Notes: generated by a model from the sequence alone, not told the origin. DNA of 64,000 bases from Pseudoprevotella muciniphila (GCF_003265305.2 NZ_CP033459.1:930001-994000), one strand, 5' to 3'; positions 1 to 8,330 are shown, counted from the first letter of the stretch. Made by a program: numbers and translations.

Positions 1-174
1 ACACCACGTAGAACCTGATTGCGCATCACCTGCACCCTGAGAATACTTTCCACCTCTGTAGAAAGTACCGCCAGTGGTGGATGTACCGTTCAGCGACACA
101 GTGGTCTGCGCGCTTGCTCCGATGCCGCACATAGCAAGCAGTAGGAGCATCAAGAAATTTGTAATTCTTTTCAT
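1..174 (-). CDS. N-terminus of a secreted protein, cut by the window edge
   Basis: The minus strand opens with ATG at 174 and stays open to base 1, giving 58 residues. The first 22 or so form a Sec signal peptide (MKRITNFLMLLLLAMCG, then a small-residue cleavage region ending ASA-Q). The mature part that can be seen is rich in Ser, Thr and Gly and does not identify a family. The protein is therefore exported, but its function cannot be told from this piece. No TAnnTTTG promoter is evident in the AT-rich DNA upstream. Confidence 0.6.
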   Translation of the reverse strand, partial: MKRITNFLMLLLLAMCGIGASAQTTVSLNGTSTTGGTFYRGGKYSQGAGDAQSGSTWC

Positions 175-740
175 GTAATTTGGAAAAGTTGAATTAATAA
201 AAAATTGAATTAAAATGTGAATTATTGATTTTCTTTATTTTGATTAATCCTTAGTTCTTGCCGTGCTTTCACATCGGCAGTTTATAAGTTCTGTTATATC
301 CAGTTCTGTTATATTCAGTTTCGTTATGTTATATTTCGTTATGTATAAGCGTAATTCTTTTTTCTCATCGGCGCGCAAAATTACAGCAAAGATTTTGATT
401 GTTGCAACTTTTTTTCTGTTTTTTTCTTTTTCGGGCGCAAAACATGTCCGCCCCGGCTCTTTTTCAGGCGTTATGGTATCAAATTGCATTAGTTTTGGAA
501 TGCGTGGCAATTCATGCTGTTTTGGAACACGAAGGGCATGAAGGCTTCGCTGCGGCCATTTTCATTTTTACGTGAATTATCATGAATTTCCATGAATTAT
601 CTTATCTGAATTATTCCTGTCAGGATTTATGGCAATTCATGTTGTTTTCGCTTGTGCCGGTTTCTCTCTTTGGCTCACAAAAATAATAAAATATCTGGAT
701 TTTCCGGGCTTTTCCAGAAAAATCCAGATATTGTGGTGAT
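175..740. other. AT-rich intergenic region with one strong hairpin
   Basis: No convincing gene is present; the open frames here are short and of odd composition. At 690-703 and 719-732 there is a perfect 14-bp inverted repeat (AATATCTGGATTTT and its complement) around a GGATTTTCCGGG loop. This uses the same GGATTTTCC motif that recurs in other intergenic regions of the window. Around 560-640 the words GTGAATTATC and CATGAATT recur several times. Confidence 0.5.
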
Positions 741-1055
741 TACTTTTCTGTGCCCCCGGACCGGGCTCACGATACTGTGCCGCCCGGACCGGGCTCACGA
801 TACTCTCACTGCATATAACAGGGGTTTCAGTCGCTTCGCTCCTTTCACCCCTGCCTATGCTGTATCGCCCTTATAGGGCTCACTGTGCTACTCCAAACAT
901 AACAGGGGTTTCAGTCGCTTCGCTCCTTGCACCCCTGCCTAAGCTGTATCGCCCTTATAGGGCTCACTGTGCTACTCCAAACATAACAGGGGTTTCAGTC
1001 GCTTCGCTCCTTGCACCCCTGCCTATGCTGTATCGCTCCTCCGGAGCTCATACGT
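741..1055 (+). repeat. R3 REP-like array, three units of 84 bp
   Basis: Three units begin with AACAGGGGTTTCAGTCGC at about 817, 901 and 985, an exact 84-bp period. Each unit holds a long-stem palindrome (CAGGGGT...ACCCCTG enclosing GTCGCTTCGCTC) and a second short palindrome (GCCCTTATAGGGC). Two shorter GGACCGGGCTCACGATACT units precede them at about 756 and 784. The same units flank the transposase gene at 2968-3423. Confidence 0.85.
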
Positions 1056-1059
1056 AAAT

Positions 1060-1147
1060 TGCACTCTCAACTGTCAACTCTCCTCTCTCAACTGTCAACT
1101 CTCCTCTCTCAACTGTCAACTCTCAACTGTCAACTCTCAACTGTCAA
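1060..1147 (+). repeat. Short tandem repeat of CTCTCAACTGTCAA
   Basis: Near-perfect tandem copies of the 14-mer CTCTCAACTGTCAA and a longer variant with TCCTCT inserted fill this gap up to the stop codon of the alkaline phosphatase gene. The word TCAACTATCAACT is also seen just before 11113 and near 47770, so the motif is a dispersed one. Confidence 0.7.
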
Positions 1148-2782
1148 CTACCTGAACTCAATGGGTTGTCCTGTGCAGCCGTTTGGCATTTGTATGGAGA
1201 GGAGGTTGCAGATGGTTGGTGCTATGTCGGTCATGTGTACTTCGCGGGAGGATTTTCCTTTTGGTATGTGCCATCCCATGAAGAGGCATGGTATGTGTGC
1301 GTCGTAGGGGTTCCATACGCCGTGTGTGGTGCCTTTTACGAGTTTTTGCTCTGCATCTCCGTAGATGGCGGGTTGTGGTATGGTTGCTATGTCGCCACTG
1401 CGTAGGCGGTTGTAGCCGTTGATGGCGCGTTCGCGGACGGGTTGCGGCACTGTTGCTGTGCTGATTTTTTCGAGTTCTGCGACGTATGCGAAGCGTGTGT
1501 CTTTTTTGAGGTAGTCTATGGCGAGTTGTGTGAGTTCTTCGGGTTTGATGCCGAGTTCTTCGATGACGTCGCGTTGGAGTATGATTTGGCAGTTGGCGTC
1601 TCCGAAGATGAGTTTTCTGTCGGTGCCGTAGTGCTGCTGTAGGTATTTATTGAGCGCGCGTGTGGTTTTTCCCATGTCCCATGGTTGGGATGGTATGCGG
1701 TGGTCTTGGTTGAATGAGATGTTGTGTGCTGCGCCGTGGTCTGCAGTGAGGAAGACGATGTAGTTGCCTTCGCCTACGTGTTTGTCGAGCGTTGTGAGGA
1801 AGTCGGCGAGGTCGCGGTCGAGGCGTAGGTAGCAGTCTTCGGTTTCTGCTGCGTTGATGCCGACGTGGTGTCCTATTCCGTCGGTGGTTGATATGCTGAC
1901 GGTGAGTATGTCGCATTCGCTGCCTTTTCCGAGTTGTTCTCCTTCGAGTGCTGCCTTAGCGATGTCGAAGGTGATGGTTGCTCCAGCTGGCACGTATTTC
2001 ATGAGTCCGTATCCCCATGATTTTTTGGCTTCGGGCACGTCGATGGGGAACACGGTGGGTTGTCCCTTGACGTATGTGCCTTCGTATGGTGCGTCGTCGG
2101 CTGTGCTTTGGGTGTAGGTTTCTATGGGGTAGAGGGGTTCCCATTTTTGCGAGAGGTATTTGTCGGCGAGTTTACGTTCGTTGAATTTGTTCACCCAGTC
2201 GGGGAGTTTGTCGGTGTAGAATGTGCTGCTGATGAAGTTTCCTGTCTCGTTGTCATACCAGTATGCGCCGTTTGCGGTGTGTCCTGCGGGGAGTATGGCT
2301 CCGCGGTCCTTTATGCTGACGCCTATTGTTTTCGAGCGGAAGTTTGTGGCAAGCCGGAGTTCGTCGGCGAAGGTGGTGGTCATCATGTTCCTGGGCGACA
2401 CTTTTCCTTGCTTTCCTGTGGTGCCTACGCCGATGACTGTGGTGTCTTCCACGCATCCCACCCACTTATAGCCTATCCGGAATGAGTTGCCCACTATGCC
2501 GTGTACGGAGGGGAATGTTCCGGTATATACCGAGGCGTGTCCTGCTGCTGTGACGGTGGGTATGTAGTTGATCATGCAGTTGTCGCAACTGAATCCTTCG
2601 CGCATGAGGCGTTTGAATCCGCCTTCGCAATAGCGGTTCTGATAGCGCATGAGGTAGTCCCATCGCATTTGGTCGATGACTATGCCTACTACGAGTTTCG
2701 GGCGTTCGGGTTGTGCGCTGACGGGGCGGGCGCAGAGTGCCGTGAGGGCAAGGATGATGAGGAGTTTGAAGAGGGTTTTCAT
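1148..2782 (-). CDS. PafA-like secreted alkaline phosphatase / phosphodiesterase
   Basis: This 544-residue protein belongs to the type I phosphodiesterase/nucleotide pyrophosphatase branch of the alkaline phosphatase superfamily and most resembles Bacteroidota PafA, a periplasmic phosphate monoesterase. A signal peptide covers residues 1-23 (cleavage after VSA-Q). Visible active-site residues are metal ligand D37 (VIDQMRWD), nucleophile T78 (PTVTAAGHAS), N99, the PafA signature K158 and R160 (IKDRGAILPAGH), the metal-binding TTDGIGHHVG and ADHGAAHN motifs, and a C-terminal THG histidine. Length matches PafA (about 545). The start at 2782 is preferred over an in-frame ATG eleven codons upstream because it begins the signal peptide. 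Its role is probably phosphate scavenging. Confidence 0.93.
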   Translation of the reverse strand: MKTLFKLLIILALTALCARPVSAQPERPKLVVGIVIDQMRWDYLMRYQNRYCEGGFKRLMREGFSCDNCMINYIPTVTAAGHASVYTGTFPSVHGIVGNSFRIGYKWVGCVEDTTVIGVGTTGKQGKVSPRNMMTTTFADELRLATNFRSKTIGVSIKDRGAILPAGHTANGAYWYDNETGNFISSTFYTDKLPDWVNKFNERKLADKYLSQKWEPLYPIETYTQSTADDAPYEGTYVKGQPTVFPIDVPEAKKSWGYGLMKYVPAGATITFDIAKAALEGEQLGKGSECDILTVSISTTDGIGHHVGINAAETEDCYLRLDRDLADFLTTLDKHVGEGNYIVFLTADHGAAHNISFNQDHRIPSQPWDMGKTTRALNKYLQQHYGTDRKLIFGDANCQIILQRDVIEELGIKPEELTQLAIDYLKKDTRFAYVAELEKISTATVPQPVRERAINGYNRLRSGDIATIPQPAIYGDAEQKLVKGTTHGVWNPYDAHIPCLFMGWHIPKGKSSREVHMTDIAPTICNLLSIQMPNGCTGQPIEFR

Positions 2783-2814
2783 GATGGTTTGTTTTTTTTC
2801 AAGATTGTAAAACA

Positions 2815-2925
2815 TGCAGCCCTGTAAGGGCTATACAGCTTAGGCAGGGGTGCAAGGAGCGAAGCGACTGGAACCCCTGTTGTATTCAGAACAGAATTGT
2901 GAGCCCCATAGGGGCGATACAAAAA
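2815..2925 (-). repeat. R3 REP-like unit in inverted orientation
   Basis: One R3 unit (GGCAGGGGTGCAAGGAGCG, then CGACTGGAACCCCTGTT) lies 3' of the transposase gene, opposite in orientation to the array at 3455-4075 on the 5' side. It is bounded by the short palindromes GGGCTATACAGC and GAGCCCCATAGGGGCG. The transposase is thus bracketed by inverted copies of its repeat. Confidence 0.8.
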
Positions 2926-2967
2926 TAGTAAAAAAAATTAAAACAAAAAACACCACGCAAATATGTA

Positions 2968-3423
2968 TCAGTCGCAAAAGGCATAGCGTTCTTCGTATTC
3001 TATCTCATATTCCTGCAAAAACAATTTATATTCTTCTTGAAATGTTCGTTTCGTATGATGCTTTTCTTGATTTTTGATGTAACTCACCGTTTTATCCTTT
3101 AGGGAAGGACTGACAGAAAAGGCACCATAACCACTTTGCCAACTAAAATCCATATACATAGGGGCAAGCGTTTTAATCCATCTACTACTTTCTGCTTTCA
3201 AAGTCTTTACGAACTCCGAAATGCTTATTGTTTTTGGCAAAACAGTAAGGATGTGTATATGGTCTCGCATTCCGCCTACTTCAACATAATCAGCACCAAT
3301 ATTTCGTGCCGTTGTGGCGATATATGCGAAAAGCCTATTCAAATCTTGCTTTTGTACTGCAACGCTTGTTGTTTTAACATGAAAGATGCAGTGAACATAA
3401 AGTTTTAGATATGTATTTGCCAT
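2968..3423 (-). CDS. REP-associated tyrosine transposase (IS200/Y1 HUH family)
   Basis: This 151-residue single-domain Y1 transposase has the HUH motif at H55/H57 (RDHIHIL) and a likely nucleophilic tyrosine at Y115 (SYIKNQEKHH), so it should nick and join single-stranded DNA at hairpins. Length fits IS200-type and small RAYT proteins. It has no IS-like ends of its own; instead both flanks carry R3 repeats in opposite orientation (2815-2925 and 3455-4075), the arrangement known for RAYT/REP systems. By eye it is about two-thirds identical to the protein at 13714-14169, whose repeats are a related but different family. The frame is intact, so it may be active or maintained by selection. Confidence 0.9.
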   Translation of the reverse strand: MANTYLKLYVHCIFHVKTTSVAVQKQDLNRLFAYIATTARNIGADYVEVGGMRDHIHILTVLPKTISISEFVKTLKAESSRWIKTLAPMYMDFSWQSGYGAFSVSPSLKDKTVSYIKNQEKHHTKRTFQEEYKLFLQEYEIEYEERYAFCD

Positions 3424-3454
3424 TGTTTAGATGAGATTTTTCTGTATCTATATG

Positions 3455-4075
3455 ATATTTTCTGTATCGCCCCGATGGGGCTCAATATACTGTTGCTAAC
3501 ATAACAGGGGTCCAGACGCTTCGCTCCTTGCACCCCAGCCTAAGCTGTATCGCCCTTATAGGGCTCACTGTGCTACTCCAAACATAACAGGGGTTTCAGT
3601 CGCTTCGCTCCTTGCACCCCAGCCTAAGCTGTATCGCCCTTACAGGGCTCACGGTGCTACTCCAAACATAACAGGGGTCCAGACGCTTCGCTCTTTGCAC
3701 CCCTGCCTAAACTGTATCGCCCTTATAGGGCTCACTGTGCTACTCCAATACATAACAGGGGTTTCAGTCGCTTCGCTCCTTGCACCCCTGCCTAAGCTGT
3801 ATCGCCCTTATAGGGCTCACGGTGCTACTCCAAACATAACAGGGGTTCCAGTCGCTTCGCTCTTTGCACCCCTGCCTAAGCTGGATCGCCCTTATAGGGC
3901 TCACTGTGCTACTCCAAACATAACAGGGGTTTCAGTCGCTTCGATCTTTGCACCCCTGCCTAAGCTGTATCGCCCCGATGGGGCTCAATATACTGTTGCT
4001 AACATAACAGGGGTTCCAGTCGCTTCGCTCCTTGCACCCCTGCCTAAGCTGTTGCGTCCCTATGGGACTACCATG
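3455..4075 (+). repeat. R3 REP-like array, seven units of 83-84 bp
   Basis: Units start (AACAGGGGT) at about 3503, 3586, 3670, 3754, 3838, 3922 and 4006. Variation is concentrated at TTTCAGTCGC versus TCCAGACGC and at the short palindrome (GCCCTTATAGGGC versus GCCCCGATGGGGC), where both arms change together and pairing is kept. Such compensatory change points to a selected hairpin. Open frames across the array are artefacts of the repeat having no stop in one frame. Confidence 0.92.
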
Positions 4076-4164
4076 CGGATTGGTTTATGGTTGAAATTCC
4101 TCGAGATTCTATTATATTCTCGAGATTCTATTATATTCTAAAAATCCTATAACTCCTATAGATT

Positions 4165-4563
4165 TTATAGTTCTTCGTCATCGTCGAAGAAGATGGGTTG
4201 TGTGAATTCTTCGAGGGCACGTCGGTCCTTCTTGGTAGGTCTTCCTGTGCCTTTTGCTCTGTTGACGAATCCGCTGATGCGGCTCATTTCGAGTATTTCG
4301 TACTGTTCGGGGTCGGTGATGTTTTCTATGATGTCGGGCAGGAGTTTCGCCCCTACCCTTTTCTCTATGGCTTGGAGTACGCGGAAGGTGTAGGTGACGG
4401 GTGGTTTTCGCACGCTCACTTCGTCGCCTTCCTTCACTGTGCGGGCGGGTTTTGCGAGTGCGCCGTTGATGCTCACCCTTCCGTTCTTACAGGCGTCGGC
4501 TGCGATGCTTCGTGTCTTGAAGATGCGTACAGCCCATAGCCATTTGTCGAGTCGTGCTTCCAT
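4165..4563 (-). CDS. S4-domain RNA-binding protein, HslR/Hsp15-like
   Basis: The 132-residue protein starts with a canonical S4 RNA-binding domain (RLDKWLWAVRIFKTRSIA, then NGRVSINGALAKPARTVKEGDEV), which in Hsp15 binds free 50S subunits that carry a nascent chain and helps recycle stalled ribosomes. A basic stretch (GRPTKKDRR) and an acidic C-terminus (DDDEEL) follow. It begins 7 bp after the pth stop codon, so the two are almost certainly co-transcribed, and both then deal with aborted translation. The symbol hslR would be reasonable but is left open because Bacteroidota S4 proteins are not well characterised. Confidence 0.88.
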   Translation of the reverse strand: MEARLDKWLWAVRIFKTRSIAADACKNGRVSINGALAKPARTVKEGDEVSVRKPPVTYTFRVLQAIEKRVGAKLLPDIIENITDPEQYEILEMSRISGFVNRAKGTGRPTKKDRRALEEFTQPIFFDDDEEL

Positions 4564-4570
4564 GTGTTGC

Positions 4571-5134
4571 TTATTTTCCGTTGTACTGGTTCATTGTGGC
4601 GTCGATGCCTTGCAGTGCGTAACTTTTCACGGCTTCTGCGGCACGTGCTATTCTTTCTTCGAGGGTTTGCTGCTCTTCGGGCATGAAGTCGCTGAGCACG
4701 AAGTCCACTTGTCCTCCCCTGCGGAATTCGCTGCCTATTCCGAAGCGCAGGCGGGCGTAGGCTTGTGTGGAGATTTGCTGTGCTATGGATCGCAGTCCGT
4801 TGTGTCCGCCTTCGCTGCCTGATGCCTTGAGGCGTATGGCACCGAGTGGCAGTGCGAGGTCGTCCACCACGACGAGGAGTCTTTCCACGGGTATGTTCTT
4901 CTTGTTGAGCCAATAGCGCACGGCATTGCCTGAGAGGTTCATGTATGTGGTGGGTTTGAGGAGGATGAGCGTCTGGTTTTTTACGCGCACCTCAGCCACG
5001 TAGCCGTATCGTCGGTCTTCAAATTCTACTCCTGCTTCGCGTGCTATGTGGTCCACAATCATGTAGCCTATGTTGTGGCGTGTTGCTGCGTATTCGTCTC
5101 CGGGGTTTCCCAAGCCGGCTATGAGGTGGTTCAT
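4571..5134 (-). CDS. pth: Peptidyl-tRNA hydrolase
   Basis: This is a 187-residue Pth that hydrolyses the ester bond of peptidyl-tRNA released from stalled ribosomes. The known catalytic set is present: N10 (GLGNPG), H20 (TRHNIG), D92 (VVVDDLALP) and N112 (GGHNGLRS), matching N10, H20, D93 and N114 of the E. coli enzyme. Length is typical (about 190). It lies downstream of rplY with a hairpin between them and upstream of the S4 protein, a gene order common in Bacteroidota. Confidence 0.97.
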   Translation of the reverse strand: MNHLIAGLGNPGDEYAATRHNIGYMIVDHIAREAGVEFEDRRYGYVAEVRVKNQTLILLKPTTYMNLSGNAVRYWLNKKNIPVERLLVVVDDLALPLGAIRLKASGSEGGHNGLRSIAQQISTQAYARLRFGIGSEFRRGGQVDFVLSDFMPEEQQTLEERIARAAEAVKSYALQGIDATMNQYNGK

Positions 5135-5157
5135 TTTTTTTAGTTTTTTGGGGAGGG

Positions 5158-5201
5158 GCGGATTTTCCGGATTTTCCGGAGGATTCCGGATTTTCCGGCA
5201 A
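5158..5201. repeat. TCCGGATTTTCCGG repeat cluster
   Basis: Four or five overlapping copies of GGATTTTCCGG with a spacer GGATTCCGGA. The same motif recurs at 8331-8375 and 43308-43380 and in the hairpin near 700, always between genes. Its role is unknown. Confidence 0.7.
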
Positions 5202-5217
5202 TTCTCCTAAAAGAATT

Positions 5218-5251
5218 AACCCAAATCGGTTTTTCAGGACCGATTTGGGTT
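5218..5251 (-). terminator. Hairpin between rplY and pth
   Basis: A perfect 13-bp stem (AACCCAAATCGGT at 5218-5230 and its complement at 5239-5251) encloses an 8-nt loop. It lies just after the rplY stop. On the minus strand the T-run after it is weak (TAATTCTTTT), so it may only attenuate read-through from rplY into pth. Confidence 0.7.
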
Positions 5252-5274
5252 TTATTGTTTTTGTTTATGCTTTG

Positions 5275-5883
5275 TTATTCAGCGTTTTCAGCGGCTGCTT
5301 GGTCGGCTGCGCTTCGTGCAGCACGTGTCATGCGGATGGTGCATACGATGACCTCTTTCGGTGTTACGAGTTCGAGGTTGTCGTAACTGAGTTCACCCAC
5401 CTTGATGGACTTACCGAGTTCGAGCGCAGAAACGTCGATGTCGAGTTTTTCGGGAATGTCTTTGTAGAGACCGCGTACGTTGAGTTTGCGGAGCATGCTT
5501 GAGAGGCGACCACCGGCGCGTACACCGGGAGCGTGTCCTACCATTTGGATAGGAATACCGATGACGATGGGGTTGTCGGGTGTGATTTCGTAGAAGTCAA
5601 CGTGTAGCACGTTGTCCTTGACGGGGTGGAACTGTGTTTCCTTCACGATTGCCTGATGTGCTTCTCCGTCGAGGTCGATGTTTACGATGTACACATCGGG
5701 TGTGTAGATGAGTTTCTTGATTTCCTTTTCTGACACTGCGAAGGGAGTTGCCTCAGGCAGTTTGTCTTCGCCTCTTTTCAGTCCGTAGAGCACGCAGGGT
5801 ACGTTGCCCGTTGCTCTCAATGCCTTAGCGGCTTTTTTACCGCCTGCGACACGTGCTGTGCCGCTGATAGAGATTTGTTTCAT
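5275..5883 (-). CDS. rplY: Large-subunit ribosomal protein bL25, Ctc/TL5 form
   Basis: The 202-residue protein is the two-domain general-stress form of bL25 that binds 5S rRNA. The N-terminal L25 barrel covers about residues 1-95 (GGKKAAKALRATGNVPCVLYG, then VKETQFHPVKDNVLHVDF). The C-terminal TL5 domain follows (GHAPGVRAGGRLSSMLRK, then IPEKLDIDVSALELGKSI). An alanine- and glutamate-rich tail ends the protein, as is usual. It is followed by a 13-bp hairpin and then pth. A Bacteroidota promoter and a leader hairpin lie upstream. Confidence 0.96.
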   Translation of the reverse strand: MKQISISGTARVAGGKKAAKALRATGNVPCVLYGLKRGEDKLPEATPFAVSEKEIKKLIYTPDVYIVNIDLDGEAHQAIVKETQFHPVKDNVLHVDFYEITPDNPIVIGIPIQMVGHAPGVRAGGRLSSMLRKLNVRGLYKDIPEKLDIDVSALELGKSIKVGELSYDNLELVTPKEVIVCTIRMTRAARSAADQAAAENAE

Positions 5884-5942
5884 TTGTTTGTTTGTTTTGT
5901 GTTACTCTAAATTAAGTATTTCTTAATTCGCCATCACACATT

Positions 5943-6010
5943 GAGGGCTTTCTGCCCTCGCTGCTGAGCAAATCGGCTGCAAAGGTAGTCAATTTTCTCT
6001 TGGCGGCAAA
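5943..6010 (-). promoter_or_regulatory. rplY promoter and leader hairpin
   Basis: Read on the minus strand, TACCTTTG at 5987-5980 matches the Bacteroidota -7 box TAnnTTTG, with TTTG at 6010-6007 as the -33 box (19-bp spacing). The transcript would have a leader of about 90 nt holding a GAGGGC/GCCCTC hairpin at 5943-5959. Such a leader could serve ribosomal-protein autoregulation, but that is inference. Confidence 0.6.
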
Positions 6011-6036
6011 AGTTTTGCGGGGTATTTTTTTCAGAA

Positions 6037-6081
6037 ATATAGAAACTATAGAGGCTATAGAGGCTATAGAGGCCATAGAGA
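6037..6081. repeat. Short tandem TATAGAGGC repeat
   Basis: Five degenerate copies of a 9-10 bp unit (CTATAGAGG). Similar clusters lie at 17617-17670 and 54168-54215, each directly after a stop codon or close to one. Confidence 0.7.
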
Positions 6082-6096
6082 CTGTTCTGAGATTTC

Positions 6097-6516
6097 TCAG
6101 AACTCTATGTCGATTTTGAATTCGTCTTCTTCCGGAGTTTCTTCTGTTGCTTCGGGTTCGCTTACTTCAGCAGGTTCTGCCGGTTCTTCTGCCGGTTCTT
6201 CTGCCGGTTCTTCTGCTGTTTCGCTTTGCTCTTCCTGATTTTTCCACGCTACTCTTTCGGTAAGTCCTGCGTTCTGCCTGATGTAGTCCATGGCTTCCTG
6301 GAAGGCGTCGTTGAACTTCAGGAGGTCTTCGCGATAGAGGAAGATTTTGTGCTTCTCGAACACGGGCTTCTCAAGTTCCGTACCGTCCTTCACCCTCTTG
6401 CTTTCCGTAACAGAGAGGTAATACTCATCATTTTTGTCCTGCTTGACGTCGATATAGTACATGCGGCGCCCTGCCTTCATAGTGCGTGAGAACAGGATTT
6501 CGTTTATTTCGGTCAT
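6097..6516 (-). CDS. DUF3276 protein, Pur-alpha-like nucleic-acid-binding protein
   Basis: This 139-residue protein matches the small Bacteroidota DUF3276 family, whose single PUR repeat resembles eukaryotic Pur-alpha and binds single-stranded nucleic acid. The PUR domain spans about residues 1-90 (ILFSRTMKAGRRMYYIDVK, then YYLSVTESKR). The C-terminal 45 residues are acidic with repeated AEEP units and were probably expanded by slippage (the DNA has GGTTCTTCTGCC repeats). The start at 6516 is chosen because the family begins right before the PUR domain. An ATG 30 codons upstream would add a non-conserved leader. Confidence 0.88.
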   Translation of the reverse strand: MTEINEILFSRTMKAGRRMYYIDVKQDKNDEYYLSVTESKRVKDGTELEKPVFEKHKIFLYREDLLKFNDAFQEAMDYIRQNAGLTERVAWKNQEEQSETAEEPAEEPAEEPAEPAEVSEPEATEETPEEDEFKIDIEF

Positions 6517-6674
6517 AATTTTGATTGTTATGCTTATTGGTTCAGATTTGTACAATAGTTTATTTTCATCTGCAAAAGTCGTTATTTTTTCGGAACTATG
6601 ACACAAAAGACATGATAAATTTTTCCATTTGTCAAAAAAAGTTCATTTTATGTCAGCAAAAGCATTTTTTATCG

Positions 6675-6682
6675 TATCTTTG
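6675..6682 (+). promoter_or_regulatory. nusB promoter, -7 box
   Basis: TATCTTTG matches TAnnTTTG and lies 76 bp before the nusB start in the gap with the divergent DUF3276 gene. A -33 box is less clear. Confidence 0.6.
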
Positions 6683-6758
6683 CATTAGAATTCTCACTAT
6701 GGCTCATTCCGGCGGCATACGTTTTGCTGTCCTGAGTCTTTAACTTTTCGGAGGAAAA

Positions 6759-7688
6759 ATGATAAACAGAGAACTGATACGTCTGAAGGTGGTGCAGTTG
6801 CTTTACGCCTACTACCAGAACGAAGGAAAGCCGCTCGACGTGGCTTTGAAGGAATTGGATTTCAGCCTTCTGAAGGCTCACGATTTGTACTGTTACCTGC
6901 TGTCGCTCCTTGTAGAAGTGCGCAAGACGGCAGAGCGGCACGCCGAGGTGGCAGAAACACGCAACAAGCGCATGAAGGTCAGCATTGACGGCGAACTGCC
7001 CGAGCGTATGCTGGCGAACAACAAATTCCTGCTGCAACTTGAGGAAAACACAACCCTTACCGCCTACCGCGAGAAGAAGAAAGAACTCGCCGGCGAGGAG
7101 AACCTGATAAAGAAACTCTATACGGCGTTCATGGAGAGCGAAGTGTTCGACATGTTCGTCAAGATGGAGGACCGCTCGTACGACGCGGACCGCGAACTGG
7201 TGCGCAAACTCTACAAGACACACATTGACGGCAACGACATGTTCGACACTGTGATAGAAGAAGGCAGCCTCTACTGGAACGACGACAAGCACGTGCTCGA
7301 CTCGTTCGTGATGAAGACCATCAAGCGCTTCAAGCCCGAGAACGGTGCCGATCAGGAACTTCTGCCACCTTATAGCAATGAGGAGGACCACGCGTTTGCG
7401 CAAGAACTCTTTCAGGCAGCCATCACACGCAGCGAGGAGATACGCACACTTATCCGCAAGAACTGCAAGAACTGGGAGTTTTCACGCCTGGCGCTGATGG
7501 ACGTCGTCATCATGCAACTGGCGCTGGCAGAGTTGTTCACCTTCGCCCACATCCCCATCAGCGTGACGCTGAACGAATACCTCAACCTGGCGAAGGTGTA
7601 CAGCACACCGCGCAGCCCGGGCTACATCAACGGCCTGCTCGACAACGTAATCAAAAAACTCAAGAAACAAGGCGCCATCATGAAATGA
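6759..7688 (+). CDS. nusB: Transcription antitermination factor NusB
   Basis: The 309-residue protein is the long Bacteroidota form of NusB. A Bacteroidota-specific N-terminal region of about 180 residues precedes the helical NusB domain at about 205-300 (AFAQELFQAAITRSEEIRTL, then FSRLALMDVVIMQLALAE and SVTLNEYLNLAKVYSTPRS). NusB pairs with S10 (NusE) on boxA RNA to prevent early termination in rRNA operons. It starts the conserved Bacteroidota set nusB-yajC-ybbR-coaE. The start ATG is preceded by GGAGGAAAA, an unusually strong Shine-Dalgarno for this phylum. Confidence 0.93.
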   Translation: MINRELIRLKVVQLLYAYYQNEGKPLDVALKELDFSLLKAHDLYCYLLSLLVEVRKTAERHAEVAETRNKRMKVSIDGELPERMLANNKFLLQLEENTTLTAYREKKKELAGEENLIKKLYTAFMESEVFDMFVKMEDRSYDADRELVRKLYKTHIDGNDMFDTVIEEGSLYWNDDKHVLDSFVMKTIKRFKPENGADQELLPPYSNEEDHAFAQELFQAAITRSEEIRTLIRKNCKNWEFSRLALMDVVIMQLALAELFTFAHIPISVTLNEYLNLAKVYSTPRSPGYINGLLDNVIKKLKKQGAIMK

Positions 7689-7699
7689 GCGTCACGACA

Positions 7700-7982
7700 G
7701 CAACAGACTAATAACTCAACTTTCTGAAGTAAACGCTTCGCTCGAAGTTAGCGAAGTTGAAGAAATAGAAGAAGTTATCGCTTCGCTCGAAGTTAACGAA
7801 GTTATCGAAGTTAACGACGATAGTGTTGAACCGATAATAACAAAAGAAAAAAGAAGAAATTACCATTAAGTAACGTCGCTAACTTCAAGCGAAGCGATAA
7901 CTTCAATAACTTCGTTAACTTCAAAGAAAAAAAGAGGTAACGTCGTTAACTTCAAGCAAGTGGAACTTGCGAAACTTGAATA
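7700..7982. repeat. R1 long inverted repeat between nusB and yajC
   Basis: The left arm consists of GAAGTTAACGAAGTTATCG units with CGCTTCGCTCGAAGTTA inserts and ends in GACGATAGTGTTGAACC. The middle is purine-rich (ACAAAAGAAAAAAGAAG). The right arm is the complement: GTAACGTCG, then CTTCAAGCGAAGCGATAAC and CTTCGTTAACTTC. Folded RNA would form a long imperfect hairpin. No gene is seen here. Confidence 0.88.
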
Positions 7983-8011
7983 ATAATAACAAAAAACAAT
8001 AACACACTACT

Positions 8012-8320
8012 ATGATTTCTATGACATTTGCACTATTGCAAGCAGAAGGTGGTGCCATGGGCGGTTACGGCGGCATCATCATGATTGTGGCACTGTTTGC
8101 CATCATGTATTTCTTCATGATTCGTCCTCAGAACAAGAAAGCGAAGAAAGAGCGCGAATTCCGCAACTCGCTCAAAGAAGGCGACGACGTGATGACCATC
8201 GGCGGTCTGCACGGCAGGGTACACCGCGTGGAAGACACCACCGTGACACTCGAAGTGGCTACAGGCGTGAAACTCAAGTTTGAGAAGAGTGCCATCCTTC
8301 AGAAGAGCGCGCAGCAATAA
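8012..8320 (+). CDS. yajC: Sec translocon accessory subunit YajC
   Basis: This 102-residue protein has a short periplasmic N-terminus, one transmembrane helix (about residues 22-40, GIIMIVALFAIMYFFMIRP) and a basic cytoplasmic part beginning QNKKAKKE, the YajC signature. The domain GDDVMTIGGLHGRVHRVEDTTVTLEV follows. YajC associates with SecDF at the Sec translocon. The start could also be the ATG three codons later (8021). It sits between nusB and the ybbR-like gene. Confidence 0.95.
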   Translation: MISMTFALLQAEGGAMGGYGGIIMIVALFAIMYFFMIRPQNKKAKKEREFRNSLKEGDDVMTIGGLHGRVHRVEDTTVTLEVATGVKLKFEKSAILQKSAQQ

Positions 8321-8330
8321 GCACAAGGGA

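Noticed and set aside
3455-4075. CRISPR array
   Set aside because: Units of 83-84 bp are repeated along their full length with no unique spacers, no typical 28-37 bp repeat and no cas genes.
3695-4141. 148-residue open frame across the R3 array
   Set aside because: The product is a repeat of one translated unit (NITGVSVASLLAPLPKLYRP), an artefact of an 84-bp (28-codon) period without stops in that frame.
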